Origin: Marinobacter salinisoli
GTDB lineage: Bacteria; Pseudomonadota; Gammaproteobacteria; Pseudomonadales; Oleiphilaceae
Direction of reading: 5' to 3'
NCBI RefSeq assembly: GCF_017301335.1
Contig: NZ_CP071247.1
Location: 1,984,001 to 2,048,000, forward strand
Length of the DNA stretch: 64,000 nt
Made by a program: the position numbers and the translations under genes. Below the pieces are notes generated by a model. The model did no database searches. It was not told the origin of the DNA and worked only from the letters and a program-made list of their open reading frames with translations. This document shows positions 18,049 to 27,242 of the stretch, piece after piece (the stretch's first letter is position 1; every line of letters begins with the position of its first letter).

Positions 18049-20691
18049 ATGCGCACCAACCAGCCACAGACTATTTACCTGAGTGAGTATCGTGTTCCAG
18101 CGTATCTGGTGGATAACGTCGATCTCCGGTTTGAACTGTTTGAAGACGGCGCGCGGGTACACAGCACTCTGGCCATCCGCCGTAATCCCGAGTCCGATGC
18201 CGGCGCAGCTCCGCTTGAACTGGATGGTGACAGCCTGGTACTGGAATCCGTTGCCCTGAATGGTGAGGTCCTGGCGGACGACGCGTTTGAGGATCGTGGC
18301 GACAGGCTCATCGTTAACTCGGTACCAGAGCAGTTCAAGCTATCCGTGGTGACCTGGATTGAGCCCCAGAACAACACCCGTCTTGAAGGGCTGTACAAGT
18401 CTTCTGGTATGTTCTGTACCCAGTGCGAGGCCGAAGGCTTCCGGTGCATTACCTTCTTCCCGGATCGGCCGGATGTCATGGCTCGATTCCGGACCCGTGT
18501 CGAGGCCGATAAAACCGCCTACCCGGTGCTGTTGTCCAACGGTAACCCCGTTGAGTCCGGCGATCTGGACAATGACCGCCACTTCGTTACCTGGGAAGAC
18601 CCTTTTCCCAAACCCTGCTATCTGTTTGCCCTGGTTGCCGGTGACCTGGTGGAAAAACGCGATACGTTTACCACCTGCTCGGGTCGTGACATCGACCTGA
18701 GGATGTATGTCGAGCCCCGCAACGCTGACAAGTGTGCCCATGCCATGGATTCGCTCAAGCGTTCCATGCGCTGGGATGAAGACGTGTACGGTCGTGAGTA
18801 CGATCTCGACATCTTTATGATCGTGGCCGTGGACGACTTCAACATGGGTGCCATGGAGAACAAGGGGTTGAACATTTTCAATTCGTCCTGCGTGCTGGCC
18901 AGCAAGGAGACCGCCACGGATGTGGCATTCCAGCGCATCGAAGCCATTGTCGCCCACGAGTACTTCCACAACTGGTCCGGGAACCGCGTTACCTGTCGTG
19001 ACTGGTTCCAGCTCAGCTTGAAAGAAGGGTTTACCGTGCTGCGGGATGCCCAGTTCTCGGCGGATATGGGGTCCGATACGGTCAAGCGCATTGAAGATGC
19101 TACCCTGATGCGCACTGCGCAGTTCGCGGAGGATGCCGGGCCCATGTCGCATCCGGTGCGCCCGTCTTCTTACATCGAGATTTCCAACTTCTACACCCTG
19201 ACCATCTACGAAAAGGGCGCGGAAGTGGTGCGCATGATTCGCACCTTGCTGGGCGAAGACCTGTTCCGCAAGGGCAGTGACCTCTACTTCGAGCGCCACG
19301 ACGGCCAGGCGGTTACCACCGATGATTTTGTCAAAGCGATGGAGGATGCGTCTGGACGCGATCTGTCCCAGTTCCGTCTGTGGTACGAGCAGGCCGGGAC
19401 GCCGGTACTGGACGTAGCGGATGAGTTTGACGCAGAGCGGGGAGTATACCGCCTGACTGTTCGCCAGAGCATTCCGGACACCCCGGGACAAACTGACAAA
19501 CAGCCCCAACACACACCGTTCGCCCTGGGCCTGCTGGATGAGCACGGCAAAGCTCTGCCGTTGCGTCTGTCCGCCAATGAGCAGGATGCGCCCGTTGAAC
19601 GCGTGCTGGAACTGACGGACGAATCCCATGTGTTTGAGTTCCACGGCCTGGCGCAGAAACCGACGCCGTCACTGCTGCGTCACTTCTCGGCACCGGTGCG
19701 TGTGCATTACCCCTGGACCCGTGAGCAGTTGTTGTTCCTCATGAGCCACGACCCTGACGGTTTCAACCGCTGGGACGCTGGTCAGCGGCTGGCGGTGGAT
19801 GTGATTCAGTCTCTGGTCGGCGAGCCGAAAGATACGCCTCTGGATTCCCGGCTGGTGACTGCTTATCGCCACCTGGTGACGGATTCCTCGCTGGATCAGG
19901 CGCTTGTTGCCAAGATGCTGCAGTTGCCATCCGAAGCGTACCTGATTGAACTTGCCCGTGAGGCCGACGTGCCGGCAATCCATGCCGCCCGCGAGCGGGT
20001 CCTGAAGCATCTGGCCATTGCACTGCGGGACGATCTGGTGGCCTGTTACCGCCGCAACGCGAGTGGCGAGGATTACGCAGTAACGCCGGAACAGGTCGCG
20101 CGCCGCAGTTTGCGGAATACCGCGTTGGCCTGGCTGCTGGTGATTAATGACGAAGAAGGGCGCGAATTGGCCCTGCGGCAGTACCGCGAAGCTGACAACA
20201 TGACCGACCGCATGGGTGCGCTTCGGGCGCTGGTGAACTCCGACTACGAGTCGGATCGTGAGCAGGTACTGGACGACTTTTACCAGCGTTTCCAGACCGA
20301 TCCACAGGTGGTGGAGCAGTGGCTCTCGGTTCAGGCTTCCAGCCCGGTTGCGGGGCAGTTGCCCAAGGTTCGAGCACTGCTTGAGCACGAGGCCTTTGAC
20401 TGGCGCAACCCGAACAAGGTGCGGTCGGTCATCGGTGCTTTTGCTGGCCAGAATCTGCCCGGATTTCATGCAGTCGATGGCTCCGGGTACGATTTCCTTG
20501 CCGAGCAGGTGTGTCGACTGGATGACATTAACCCGCAGATTGCTGCGCGACTGGTCACTCCGCTGACCCGCTGGAAAAAGTTTGCGCCGGCCTATCGCAG
20601 CCAGATGAAATCAGCTCTGGAACAGGTTCGGGATAAGTCCGGATTGTCCAAGGACGTTTATGAAGTCGTCCACAAGAGCCTTGCGGATTGA
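18049..20691 (+). CDS. pepN: Aminopeptidase N
   Basis: An 880-residue M1-family zinc aminopeptidase, close to the E. coli PepN length of 870. It has the exopeptidase motif GAMEN (267-271) and zinc site HEYFH (His303, Glu304, His307) with Glu326 in LKEGFT. It removes N-terminal residues from peptides in the cytoplasm during protein turnover. ATG follows TGGAGA. An 80-base gap separates it from the DUF2797 gene, so it may have its own promoter. A hairpin lies 16 bases after the stop. Confidence 0.97.
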   Translation: MRTNQPQTIYLSEYRVPAYLVDNVDLRFELFEDGARVHSTLAIRRNPESDAGAAPLELDGDSLVLESVALNGEVLADDAFEDRGDRLIVNSVPEQFKLSVVTWIEPQNNTRLEGLYKSSGMFCTQCEAEGFRCITFFPDRPDVMARFRTRVEADKTAYPVLLSNGNPVESGDLDNDRHFVTWEDPFPKPCYLFALVAGDLVEKRDTFTTCSGRDIDLRMYVEPRNADKCAHAMDSLKRSMRWDEDVYGREYDLDIFMIVAVDDFNMGAMENKGLNIFNSSCVLASKETATDVAFQRIEAIVAHEYFHNWSGNRVTCRDWFQLSLKEGFTVLRDAQFSADMGSDTVKRIEDATLMRTAQFAEDAGPMSHPVRPSSYIEISNFYTLTIYEKGAEVVRMIRTLLGEDLFRKGSDLYFERHDGQAVTTDDFVKAMEDASGRDLSQFRLWYEQAGTPVLDVADEFDAERGVYRLTVRQSIPDTPGQTDKQPQHTPFALGLLDEHGKALPLRLSANEQDAPVERVLELTDESHVFEFHGLAQKPTPSLLRHFSAPVRVHYPWTREQLLFLMSHDPDGFNRWDAGQRLAVDVIQSLVGEPKDTPLDSRLVTAYRHLVTDSSLDQALVAKMLQLPSEAYLIELAREADVPAIHAARERVLKHLAIALRDDLVACYRRNASGEDYAVTPEQVARRSLRNTALAWLLVINDEEGRELALRQYREADNMTDRMGALRALVNSDYESDREQVLDDFYQRFQTDPQVVEQWLSVQASSPVAGQLPKVRALLEHEAFDWRNPNKVRSVIGAFAGQNLPGFHAVDGSGYDFLAEQVCRLDDINPQIAARLVTPLTRWKKFAPAYRSQMKSALEQVRDKSGLSKDVYEVVHKSLAD

Positions 20692-20706
20692 GCTAAGTTC
20701 TTGTCT

Positions 20707-20743
20707 ATCCGGCTGTCTTTGTAATCTTGCGTGACAGCCGGAT
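20707..20743 (+). terminator. Hairpin downstream of pepN
   Basis: ATCCGGCTGTC (20707-20717) and GACAGCCGGAT (20733-20743) form an 11-bp perfect stem with a 15-base loop, beginning 16 bases after the pepN stop. The following ACAAAATCGC has no U-run, so it may be a Rho-assisted terminator or an mRNA 3'-end stabiliser. The rest of the gap up to 20867 shows no clear promoter. Confidence 0.55.
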
Positions 20744-20867
20744 ACAAAATCGCACTTTCGGTCGATAGACTTGTTAGCGCGAGACGTTAATCTGTCTGAA
20801 AGTCTGAACTCCCATCAGGCAATAATAAAGAGCCCATCAAAGGCCTCCAGACGGATTAAGGTTGGAT

Positions 20868-22256
20868 ATGAAATACAACAAGAACGCTATTCTCGGCGGG
20901 CTTATGGCCCTTTCTGTCGCTGCTACTCCGCTCTCGGCAGCAGTCTCTCAAAATGAGGCGAATCGTCTTGGTCAGGATCTGACGCCTTTCGGTTCGGTGA
21001 AAGCAGGCAACGCTTCCGGCACCATTCCTGCGTGGGACGGTGGTTTGACCGAGCCGCCAGTTGGCTACGAAGGCAGTGGCCAGCACCACATCAATCCGTT
21101 CCCGGATGATGAAGTACTGTTTACCATTAATGGGGCTAACGCCGATCAGTTCTCCGAGCATCTGACCGATGGCCTCAATGCACTGCTGAAGGCATACCCG
21201 ACCACTTTCGAAATCCCGGTTTACCAGTCGCGTCGTACCCATGCGCTGCCGACCTGGGTTGAAAAGAATATTCGCAAGAACGCCACAAACGCTGAAGTTG
21301 TGGGTCAAGGGGAAGGCCTGGACGGCGCTTTCGGTGGTTATCCGTTCCCGATCCTGCACGGCAATGACGAACAAAAAGCATGGCAGGTGATCTGGAACCA
21401 CCTGACCCGCTGGCGCGGTGTCTACCTCACGCGTCGCTCCAGTGAGGTGGCTGTCCAGCAGAACGGCGATTACACGCTGGTTACTTCCCAGCAAGAGGCC
21501 TTCTTTAACTTCTACAATCCAGAAGGCAACGAGAAAGACCTTGATAACGTTATCTTCTACTACCTGTCTTTCACCCAGTCTCCGCCCCGTCTCGCCGGTG
21601 GTGCGATCCTCGTTCACGAAACCCTGAACCAGATCATCAATCCGCGTAACGGCTGGGGTTACAACGCTGGTCAGCGGCGGGTGCGCCGTGCTCCCAACCT
21701 GGGTTACGACAGCCCGGTTGCGGCAGCGGATAACCTGCGTACCGCGGATGACACCGATATCTTCAACGGTGCTCTGGATCGTTACAACTGGACGTACGAA
21801 GGCATGCGTGAGGTGTACATCCCGTATAACAACTACGAGATCACCAGTAACAAGCTCTCCTATGACGACGTTCTGGGTCTGGCGCACCTGAACCCGGACT
21901 ACATGCGCTGGGAACTGCACCGCGTGCACGTGGTCACCGCAACCCTGAAAGGTGGTGAGCGCCACATTTATGGCAAGCGTCGCTTCTATGTCGATGCCGA
22001 CAGCTGGAACGTGGCACTGGTTGACCAGTACGACGGTCGTGGCGAGCTGTGGCGGATTACCCACGGTATCCTGAAAAACTACTACGAGCTGCCGGGCGTC
22101 TGGACCGGTCTGGAAGTGTTCCATGACCTTCAGGCCCGTCGCTACCACGTACTTGGTCTGGACAACGAAGAGCCAAACACCCGGATCTTCACCGACGAAG
22201 TTCCGAACAAGCGCTACTTCTCCCCGGCATCTCTGCGTCGTCGGAGTGTTCGCTAA
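20868..22256 (+). CDS. DUF1329 exported protein
   Basis: A 462-residue protein with a Sec signal peptide (KYNKNAILGGLMALSVAATPLSAA, no lipobox Cys). The body matches DUF1329: LGQDLTPFGSVKAGNASGTIPAWDGG at the start and YYLSFTQSPPRLAGG in the middle. Structure resembles LolA/LolB-like half-barrels in some relatives, hinting at a lipid or hydrophobic ligand; this is family inference. ATG 20868 is preferred over TTG 20862. DUF1329 genes often stand with DUF1302 porin-like, YCF48-like and MMPL-type RND genes; here the last two follow and DUF1302 is missing. Confidence 0.85.
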   Translation: MKYNKNAILGGLMALSVAATPLSAAVSQNEANRLGQDLTPFGSVKAGNASGTIPAWDGGLTEPPVGYEGSGQHHINPFPDDEVLFTINGANADQFSEHLTDGLNALLKAYPTTFEIPVYQSRRTHALPTWVEKNIRKNATNAEVVGQGEGLDGAFGGYPFPILHGNDEQKAWQVIWNHLTRWRGVYLTRRSSEVAVQQNGDYTLVTSQQEAFFNFYNPEGNEKDLDNVIFYYLSFTQSPPRLAGGAILVHETLNQIINPRNGWGYNAGQRRVRRAPNLGYDSPVAAADNLRTADDTDIFNGALDRYNWTYEGMREVYIPYNNYEITSNKLSYDDVLGLAHLNPDYMRWELHRVHVVTATLKGGERHIYGKRRFYVDADSWNVALVDQYDGRGELWRITHGILKNYYELPGVWTGLEVFHDLQARRYHVLGLDNEEPNTRIFTDEVPNKRYFSPASLRRRSVR

Positions 22257-22281
22257 CAACCAGGTTTTAATGCATTATTCC

Positions 22282-22335
22282 GCGCCAGACGGAGTTGGCG
22301 CTAGACATACCGGCTGCCGTGAGGTTGCCGGTATG
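22282..22335 (+). other. Two hairpins between DUF1329 and YCF48-like genes
   Basis: GCGCCA (22282-22287) pairs with TGGCGC (22296-22301), and CATACCGGC (22306-22314) pairs with GCCGGTATG (22327-22335). Neither is followed by a U-run. They fill much of the 144-base gap and may shield the DUF1329 mRNA from 3' decay or set different expression levels within the operon. Confidence 0.45.
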
Positions 22336-22400
22336 TTCACAGTTGGAGCCAGCTTTGCTGGCCAGAGTCACCCAGTAAAAACAACTTATAGGCAATTCGA

Positions 22401-23546
22401 ATGGCTACAAGCTTAATGTGTAAAACCCTGGGCGCTGCGAGCCTTGGGCTTTCCATGGCCTGTGCGTCCCCCGTTGCATTTGCGCTTGCGGACGTGATCG
22501 AGACACCGGCGCGGGCAACCGATCTGGCACCCGAGAATCTTCTGACTGACGTTGAACGGGCTGGCGACCGTATGGTGGCCATTGGCGAACGTGGCCATAT
22601 CATTGTCTCTGATGATCAGGGCCAGAGCTGGACTCAGGCAGAGGTGCCCGTGTCCGTGACCCTGACCGCGCTTGATTTCGCATCCGAAACCCATGGTTGG
22701 GCGGTTGGCCACAGCGGAGTTGTGCTGCACTCAGATGATTCCGGTTCCAGCTGGGAGGTGCAGTTTACCGGTATTCAGGCCGCCGAGTTGGCTATCGAAA
22801 GCCAGGAAGAAGCCATCGCGGAAATGGAAGAGAAGGTAGAGGCTGCATCCGGTGATGAGAAATCAGACCTGGAATGGGCTCTGGATGATCTGTATTTCTC
22901 ACTGGAGAACATGCAGGCAGATCTGGACATTGGCCCGGTGAATCCGTTCCTGGATGTCCTCTTTCTTGATGAAGACCGTGGATTCGTCATCGGCGCCTAC
23001 GGCATGCTGTTCCACACTGCTGATGGTGGTGAAAGCTGGCAGGACTGGTCGCCTCGAATGGAGAATCCCCAGAACTTCCACCTGAACGGTATCGCTGAAA
23101 TCGCCGGCGGAGCCATGGTGATTGTCGGTGAAGCTGGCCAGATTCACGTCTCTGTCGACGATGGTGAGACCTGGGAGAGTCGCGAGGGGCCCTATCCCGG
23201 CTCGCTTTTCGGCGTTATCGGCACCGGTCGCGTGAATGAAATCCTGGCCTTCGGCCTGCGCGGCACTCTGCTGATGTCGACGGATCTTGGAAAAAACTGG
23301 ACTGTGCTCAACAGCGGTACGACGGCAACTCTGAACGACGGCTTCGCGGATGATTCTCGCATCGTTCTGGTTGGGACCGGAGGCGCTGTGCTGGTCAGTG
23401 GTAATGCCGGTGATACGTTCCGCGCCTATGTTCGCGGTGACCGGCAGGGCGTCATGAGCGTCGTGCCAGTGTCAGGTACGGATCTCCTGCTGGTTGGTGA
23501 AGGCGGCGCAGAGCTGACCGATGCCAAAGGCAAAAATATTCAGTAA
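22401..23546 (+). CDS. YCF48/BNR-repeat exported protein
   Basis: A 381-residue protein with a signal peptide (to about Ala29; Cys is present but not in a clear lipobox). Repeated beta-propeller blades carry the BNR pattern SxDxGxxW: SDDQGQSWTQ, SDDSGSSWEV, TADGGESWQD, SVDDGETWES, STDLGKNWTV. A charged helical insertion (about 127-170, many Glu) interrupts the propeller between blades two and three. Related to YCF48/HCF136, which assists photosystem II assembly in phototrophs; here it is probably a periplasmic partner of the adjacent RND transporter. ATG 22416 is an alternative start. Confidence 0.82.
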   Translation: MATSLMCKTLGAASLGLSMACASPVAFALADVIETPARATDLAPENLLTDVERAGDRMVAIGERGHIIVSDDQGQSWTQAEVPVSVTLTALDFASETHGWAVGHSGVVLHSDDSGSSWEVQFTGIQAAELAIESQEEAIAEMEEKVEAASGDEKSDLEWALDDLYFSLENMQADLDIGPVNPFLDVLFLDEDRGFVIGAYGMLFHTADGGESWQDWSPRMENPQNFHLNGIAEIAGGAMVIVGEAGQIHVSVDDGETWESREGPYPGSLFGVIGTGRVNEILAFGLRGTLLMSTDLGKNWTVLNSGTTATLNDGFADDSRIVLVGTGGAVLVSGNAGDTFRAYVRGDRQGVMSVVPVSGTDLLLVGEGGAELTDAKGKNIQ

Positions 23547-23595
23547 CGCCCTGACGCGGCATCAACGGAACATTGAAGATAGAGGGGCTTTTTGA

Positions 23596-25980
23596 ATGTC
23601 CAACCCTATGCATGACAAGGGCGAGCACTACATAACAACGCCAAAGGCTGAACCGTTTCTGGAACGCCTGATTTTCAACAATCGCGCTGGCATCCTGTTT
23701 TTCTTCCTGCTGGTAACCGTGTTCCTTGGTTACAACGCGGTGAAGATTCAGCCAGATGCCAGTTTCGAGCGGATGATTCCGCTTGAGCACCCGTACATCG
23801 TGAACATGCTCGAACACCGGGACGATCTGCAGAACCTCGGTAACTTCGTTCGTATTGCGGTAGAAACAAAAGAAGGGGATATCTTTACCCCCGAGTACAT
23901 GGAAACCCTCAAGCAGATCACTGATGAGGTGTTCTATCTGAACGGGGTCGATCGCTCCGGGCTGAAGTCGCTTTGGACTTCGAACGTTCGCTGGGTGGAA
24001 GTGACCGAGCAGGGCTTCCAGGGCGGTACGGTGATTCCGGATAACTACGATGGTTCCGAACCCAGCCTGGAACAGCTGCGCCAGAACGTTCTGCGCTCCA
24101 ACGAGGTGGGTCGCCTGATTGCTGACAATTTCCGGTCCACGATTGTTTATGCGCCGCTTTACGAGAAAAACCCCGAGACCGGCGAACCGCTGGATTACGG
24201 AGAGTTCTCCCGTCAGCTGGAAGAAAAGATCCGTCAGAAGTACGAAGATCAGAACGCCAACGTAGACATCCACATTGTCGGCTTTGCCAAGAAAGTGGGT
24301 GACCTGATCGAAGGCATTGGCTCTATCGCTTACTTCGCCGCGATCACTATTGGCCTGACCACACTGCTCCTGTTCTGGTACTCGCGTTCCCTGACCGGCA
24401 CCCTGGTGCCAGTGTTCACGTCCATCGTGGCGGTGTTCTGGCAGCTGGGTACTCTGCGCCTGCTGGGCTATGGTCTGGATCCGTATTCCGTACTGGTTCC
24501 GTTCCTGGTGTTCGCGATCGGTATCAGTCACGGGGTTCAGATCGTCAACGCGATGGCGGTGGAGGCTGCCAAGGGCTTCGATTCCGTGACCGCGGCCCGT
24601 CTGGCCTTCCGGGCCCTCTACATCCCGGGCATGCTGGCGCTGATTTCTGATGCGTTCGGCTTCCTGACGCTGTTCTTCATCGAGATCGACGTCATCCGTG
24701 ATCTGGCGATTGCTGCCGGTATCGGTGTGGCGTTTGTGATCATCACCAACCTGGTGATGCACGTACTGATCATGTCTTACCTGGGCATCTCCAAAGGTGG
24801 CGTGCGTCATGTGCAGAATCGCAGTGAAAAACAGGATCGCAAGTGGCGTACCCTGTCTTACTTCTCGCACCCGAGTGTTGCGCCGATTTCCCTGCTGATT
24901 GCGGTGATCGGCCTGGGTCTGGGCCTGTATTACAAGCAGGACCTGAAGGTTGGTGACCTGGATCAGGGTGCACCGGAGCTGCGTCCGGACTCCCGTTACA
25001 ACAAGGACAACGCCTTCATCATCGACAACTATTCCACCAGTGCAGACGTGCTCGTGGTCATGGTGAAGACGCCCCAGGAAGAGTGTACCCAGTACAGCGT
25101 TCTGCGTGCCATGGACAACCTCCAGTGGGAACTTCAGAACACTCCGGGTGTGCAGTCCTCCGCTTCTCTGGCGGACGTGTCCAAGATCGTGACCAAGGCC
25201 CTGAACGAGGGTAACTGGAAGTGGTTCGAGATCTCCCGCAACCAAACCATCATCAATGCGTCGATCCGCAACGCACCGTCTGGTCTGATCAACACGGACT
25301 GTAGCCTGACACCGGTACTGGTGTTCCTGGAAGACCATAAAGCAGAAACCCTGCAGACTGTGGTTGACCGGGTCGAGGAATTCGCGAGCAACAACAGCAG
25401 CGATCAGCACACGTTCCTGCTGGCAGCCGGTAACGCCGGTGTGGAAGCGGCCACCAACGAGGTCATTTCCACCGCCAAGGACAAGATGCTGATCATGGTT
25501 TACGGTGTGGTGAGTTTGCTTTGCTTGCTCACATTCCGTTCGATCCGTGCGGTTCTGTGTATCGTGGTGCCTCTGGGTCTGACTTCGATCCTGTGTGAAG
25601 CGATCATGGCGGTATCTGGCATCGGCATCAAAGTGGCTACGCTGCCTGTGATCGCGCTGGGTGTCGGTATCGGGGTTGACTACGGTATCTACATTTACAG
25701 CAAACTGGAGAAGTTCCTGCTGGAAGGCAAGACGCTTCAGGATGCGTATTTTGAAACCCTGAAGTCCACAGGTAAGGCCGTTATCTTTACCGGCATTACG
25801 CTAGGCCTGGGTGTTGTGACCTGGATCTTCTCGCCGATCAAGTTCCAGGCCGATATGGGGCTGCTGTTGTTCTTCATGTTCTTGTGGAACATGGTAGGAG
25901 CCATCTGGCTGCTGCCGGCACTGGCTCGCTTCCTGCTGCGGCCGGACCGCATGCTGGCGAAGGCCCGCGCCGCCAAGTAA
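23596..25980 (+). CDS. RND-superfamily MMPL-type exporter
   Basis: A 794-residue inner-membrane protein. One helix lies near residues 35-52, then a large periplasmic loop (to about 235), then two bundles of five to six helices separated by a second periplasmic loop (about 450-620). SSD/MMPL-like motifs are seen: LVPFLVFAIGISHGVQIVNAM in the first half and LPVIALGVGIGVDYGIYIYSK in the second, where the Asp of GVDYG is the usual proton-relay residue. The family moves lipids or other hydrophobic compounds with the proton gradient. It follows the YCF48-like gene by 49 bases and ends in a strong terminator, so it closes the operon. Confidence 0.88.
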   Translation: MSNPMHDKGEHYITTPKAEPFLERLIFNNRAGILFFFLLVTVFLGYNAVKIQPDASFERMIPLEHPYIVNMLEHRDDLQNLGNFVRIAVETKEGDIFTPEYMETLKQITDEVFYLNGVDRSGLKSLWTSNVRWVEVTEQGFQGGTVIPDNYDGSEPSLEQLRQNVLRSNEVGRLIADNFRSTIVYAPLYEKNPETGEPLDYGEFSRQLEEKIRQKYEDQNANVDIHIVGFAKKVGDLIEGIGSIAYFAAITIGLTTLLLFWYSRSLTGTLVPVFTSIVAVFWQLGTLRLLGYGLDPYSVLVPFLVFAIGISHGVQIVNAMAVEAAKGFDSVTAARLAFRALYIPGMLALISDAFGFLTLFFIEIDVIRDLAIAAGIGVAFVIITNLVMHVLIMSYLGISKGGVRHVQNRSEKQDRKWRTLSYFSHPSVAPISLLIAVIGLGLGLYYKQDLKVGDLDQGAPELRPDSRYNKDNAFIIDNYSTSADVLVVMVKTPQEECTQYSVLRAMDNLQWELQNTPGVQSSASLADVSKIVTKALNEGNWKWFEISRNQTIINASIRNAPSGLINTDCSLTPVLVFLEDHKAETLQTVVDRVEEFASNNSSDQHTFLLAAGNAGVEAATNEVISTAKDKMLIMVYGVVSLLCLLTFRSIRAVLCIVVPLGLTSILCEAIMAVSGIGIKVATLPVIALGVGIGVDYGIYIYSKLEKFLLEGKTLQDAYFETLKSTGKAVIFTGITLGLGVVTWIFSPIKFQADMGLLLFFMFLWNMVGAIWLLPALARFLLRPDRMLAKARAAK

Positions 25981-26003
25981 ACCTTTCAAGGTTTCGCAAA
26001 AAG

Positions 26004-26026
26004 GCCCGCTTCGCGGGCTTTTTTGT
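26004..26026 (+). terminator. Intrinsic terminator after the MMPL gene
   Basis: GCCCGC-TTC-GCGGGC (26004-26018) followed by six T, a further G and five T. A textbook Rho-independent terminator about 23 bases after the stop. Confidence 0.93.
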
Positions 26027-26165
26027 TTTTAAGGTCAATTGGTTAGCTGATCTTCCGCAACTTTATTTATGGCGTATTGTGGTCTATGTTCTAATACGAG
26101 CCAAAATTAGCCCTCGGGAACAGACGGGCTATCAAACCTAACGGTCGAAATAAGGAATAAAAAAC

Positions 26166-27149
26166 ATGACACTAAAATCCAAGGTATCTGCTCTCGCTGT
26201 TGCTGCGGCAGTCAGTGTTGGTGCTGCGTCCACGTCAGTATTGGCCCAGGAACAGCGTTTCGTGACAATTGGTACGGGTGGTGTGACCGGTGTTTACTAC
26301 CCGGCCGGCGGTGCTATTTGTCGTCTGGTAAATATGGATCGTAAAGAGCATGGTATTCGCTGTTCGGTAGAGAGTACCGGTGGCTCTGTTTACAACCTGA
26401 ATGCGATTCGTCAGGGTGAGCTGGATTTGGCTGTGGCACAGTCGGACTGGCAGTACCATGCCTATAACGGTTCCAGCCAGTTTGAAAGCGATGGCGCCAA
26501 CAAGGACTTGCGTGCGGTTTTCTCCCTGCACCCCGAGCCCTTCACCGTTGTCGCCAGCAAGGGATCGAACATCACTTCCTTTGAAGATCTGGCAGGCAAG
26601 CGTGTATCTGTCGGCAATCCGGGCTCAGGCCAGCGCGCCACGGCCGAGGTGCTGATGGAGGAAATGGGCTGGGGCATGGACAAGTTCTCCCTGGCTGCAG
26701 AGCTGAAAGCTGCCGAGCAGTCCCAGGCCCTGTGTGATGGCAACATCGATGCCTTCTTCTACACCGTTGGCCACCCATCTGGAGCCATCAAGGAAGCAAC
26801 CACATCCTGTGACAGTGTGATCGTGAATGTCGATAATGCTGCCACGCAGAAGCTGATCTCCGACAACCCGTATTACCGGGAGGCGACCATCCCGGGCGGC
26901 ATGTATCGTGGTTCCGATCAGGATGTGACCACCTTTGGTGTAGCTGCCACCTTTGTATCCTCCACCGAAGTCCCGGACGAAGTGGTTTACGAAGTAGTCA
27001 AAGCGGTGTTTGAAAACTTCGATAGCTTCAAGCGACTGCATCCGGCCTTCGCCAACCTGAAGAAGGAAGAGATGGTATCTGACGCCCTGAGTGCACCCCT
27101 GCACCCTGGCGCCGCCAAGTACTATAAAGAGGCCGGCCTGATCGACTGA
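26166..27149 (+). CDS. TAXI-family TRAP transporter solute-binding protein
   Basis: A 327-residue periplasmic protein with a signal peptide cleaved near SVLAQE. The mature start [25 protein letters not shown] is the TAXI signature, and [14 protein letters not shown] lies in the second lobe. It captures a solute, typically a carboxylate or amino acid such as glutamate, for the fused permease encoded next. ATG follows AAGGAATA. Expression is separated from the exporter operon by a terminator. The ligand cannot be predicted from the sequence. Confidence 0.92.
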   Translation: MTLKSKVSALAVAAAVSVGAASTSVLAQEQRFVTIGTGGVTGVYYPAGGAICRLVNMDRKEHGIRCSVESTGGSVYNLNAIRQGELDLAVAQSDWQYHAYNGSSQFESDGANKDLRAVFSLHPEPFTVVASKGSNITSFEDLAGKRVSVGNPGSGQRATAEVLMEEMGWGMDKFSLAAELKAAEQSQALCDGNIDAFFYTVGHPSGAIKEATTSCDSVIVNVDNAATQKLISDNPYYREATIPGGMYRGSDQDVTTFGVAATFVSSTEVPDEVVYEVVKAVFENFDSFKRLHPAFANLKKEEMVSDALSAPLHPGAAKYYKEAGLID

Positions 27150-27242
27150 TCTGCTGGTGTAGTGACGCCGCGGGCAGAGTATGCCCGCGGCATTGCATTT
27201 GTTTTTACTGCCTTACCCCTCGTTTTCTTGAAGGACTACGTT

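Noticed and set aside
23452..25410. Minus-strand open frame of 652 codons inside the MMPL exporter
   Set aside because: Composition dominated by His, Gln and Arg runs with no domain; the plus-strand frame is a clear RND transporter.
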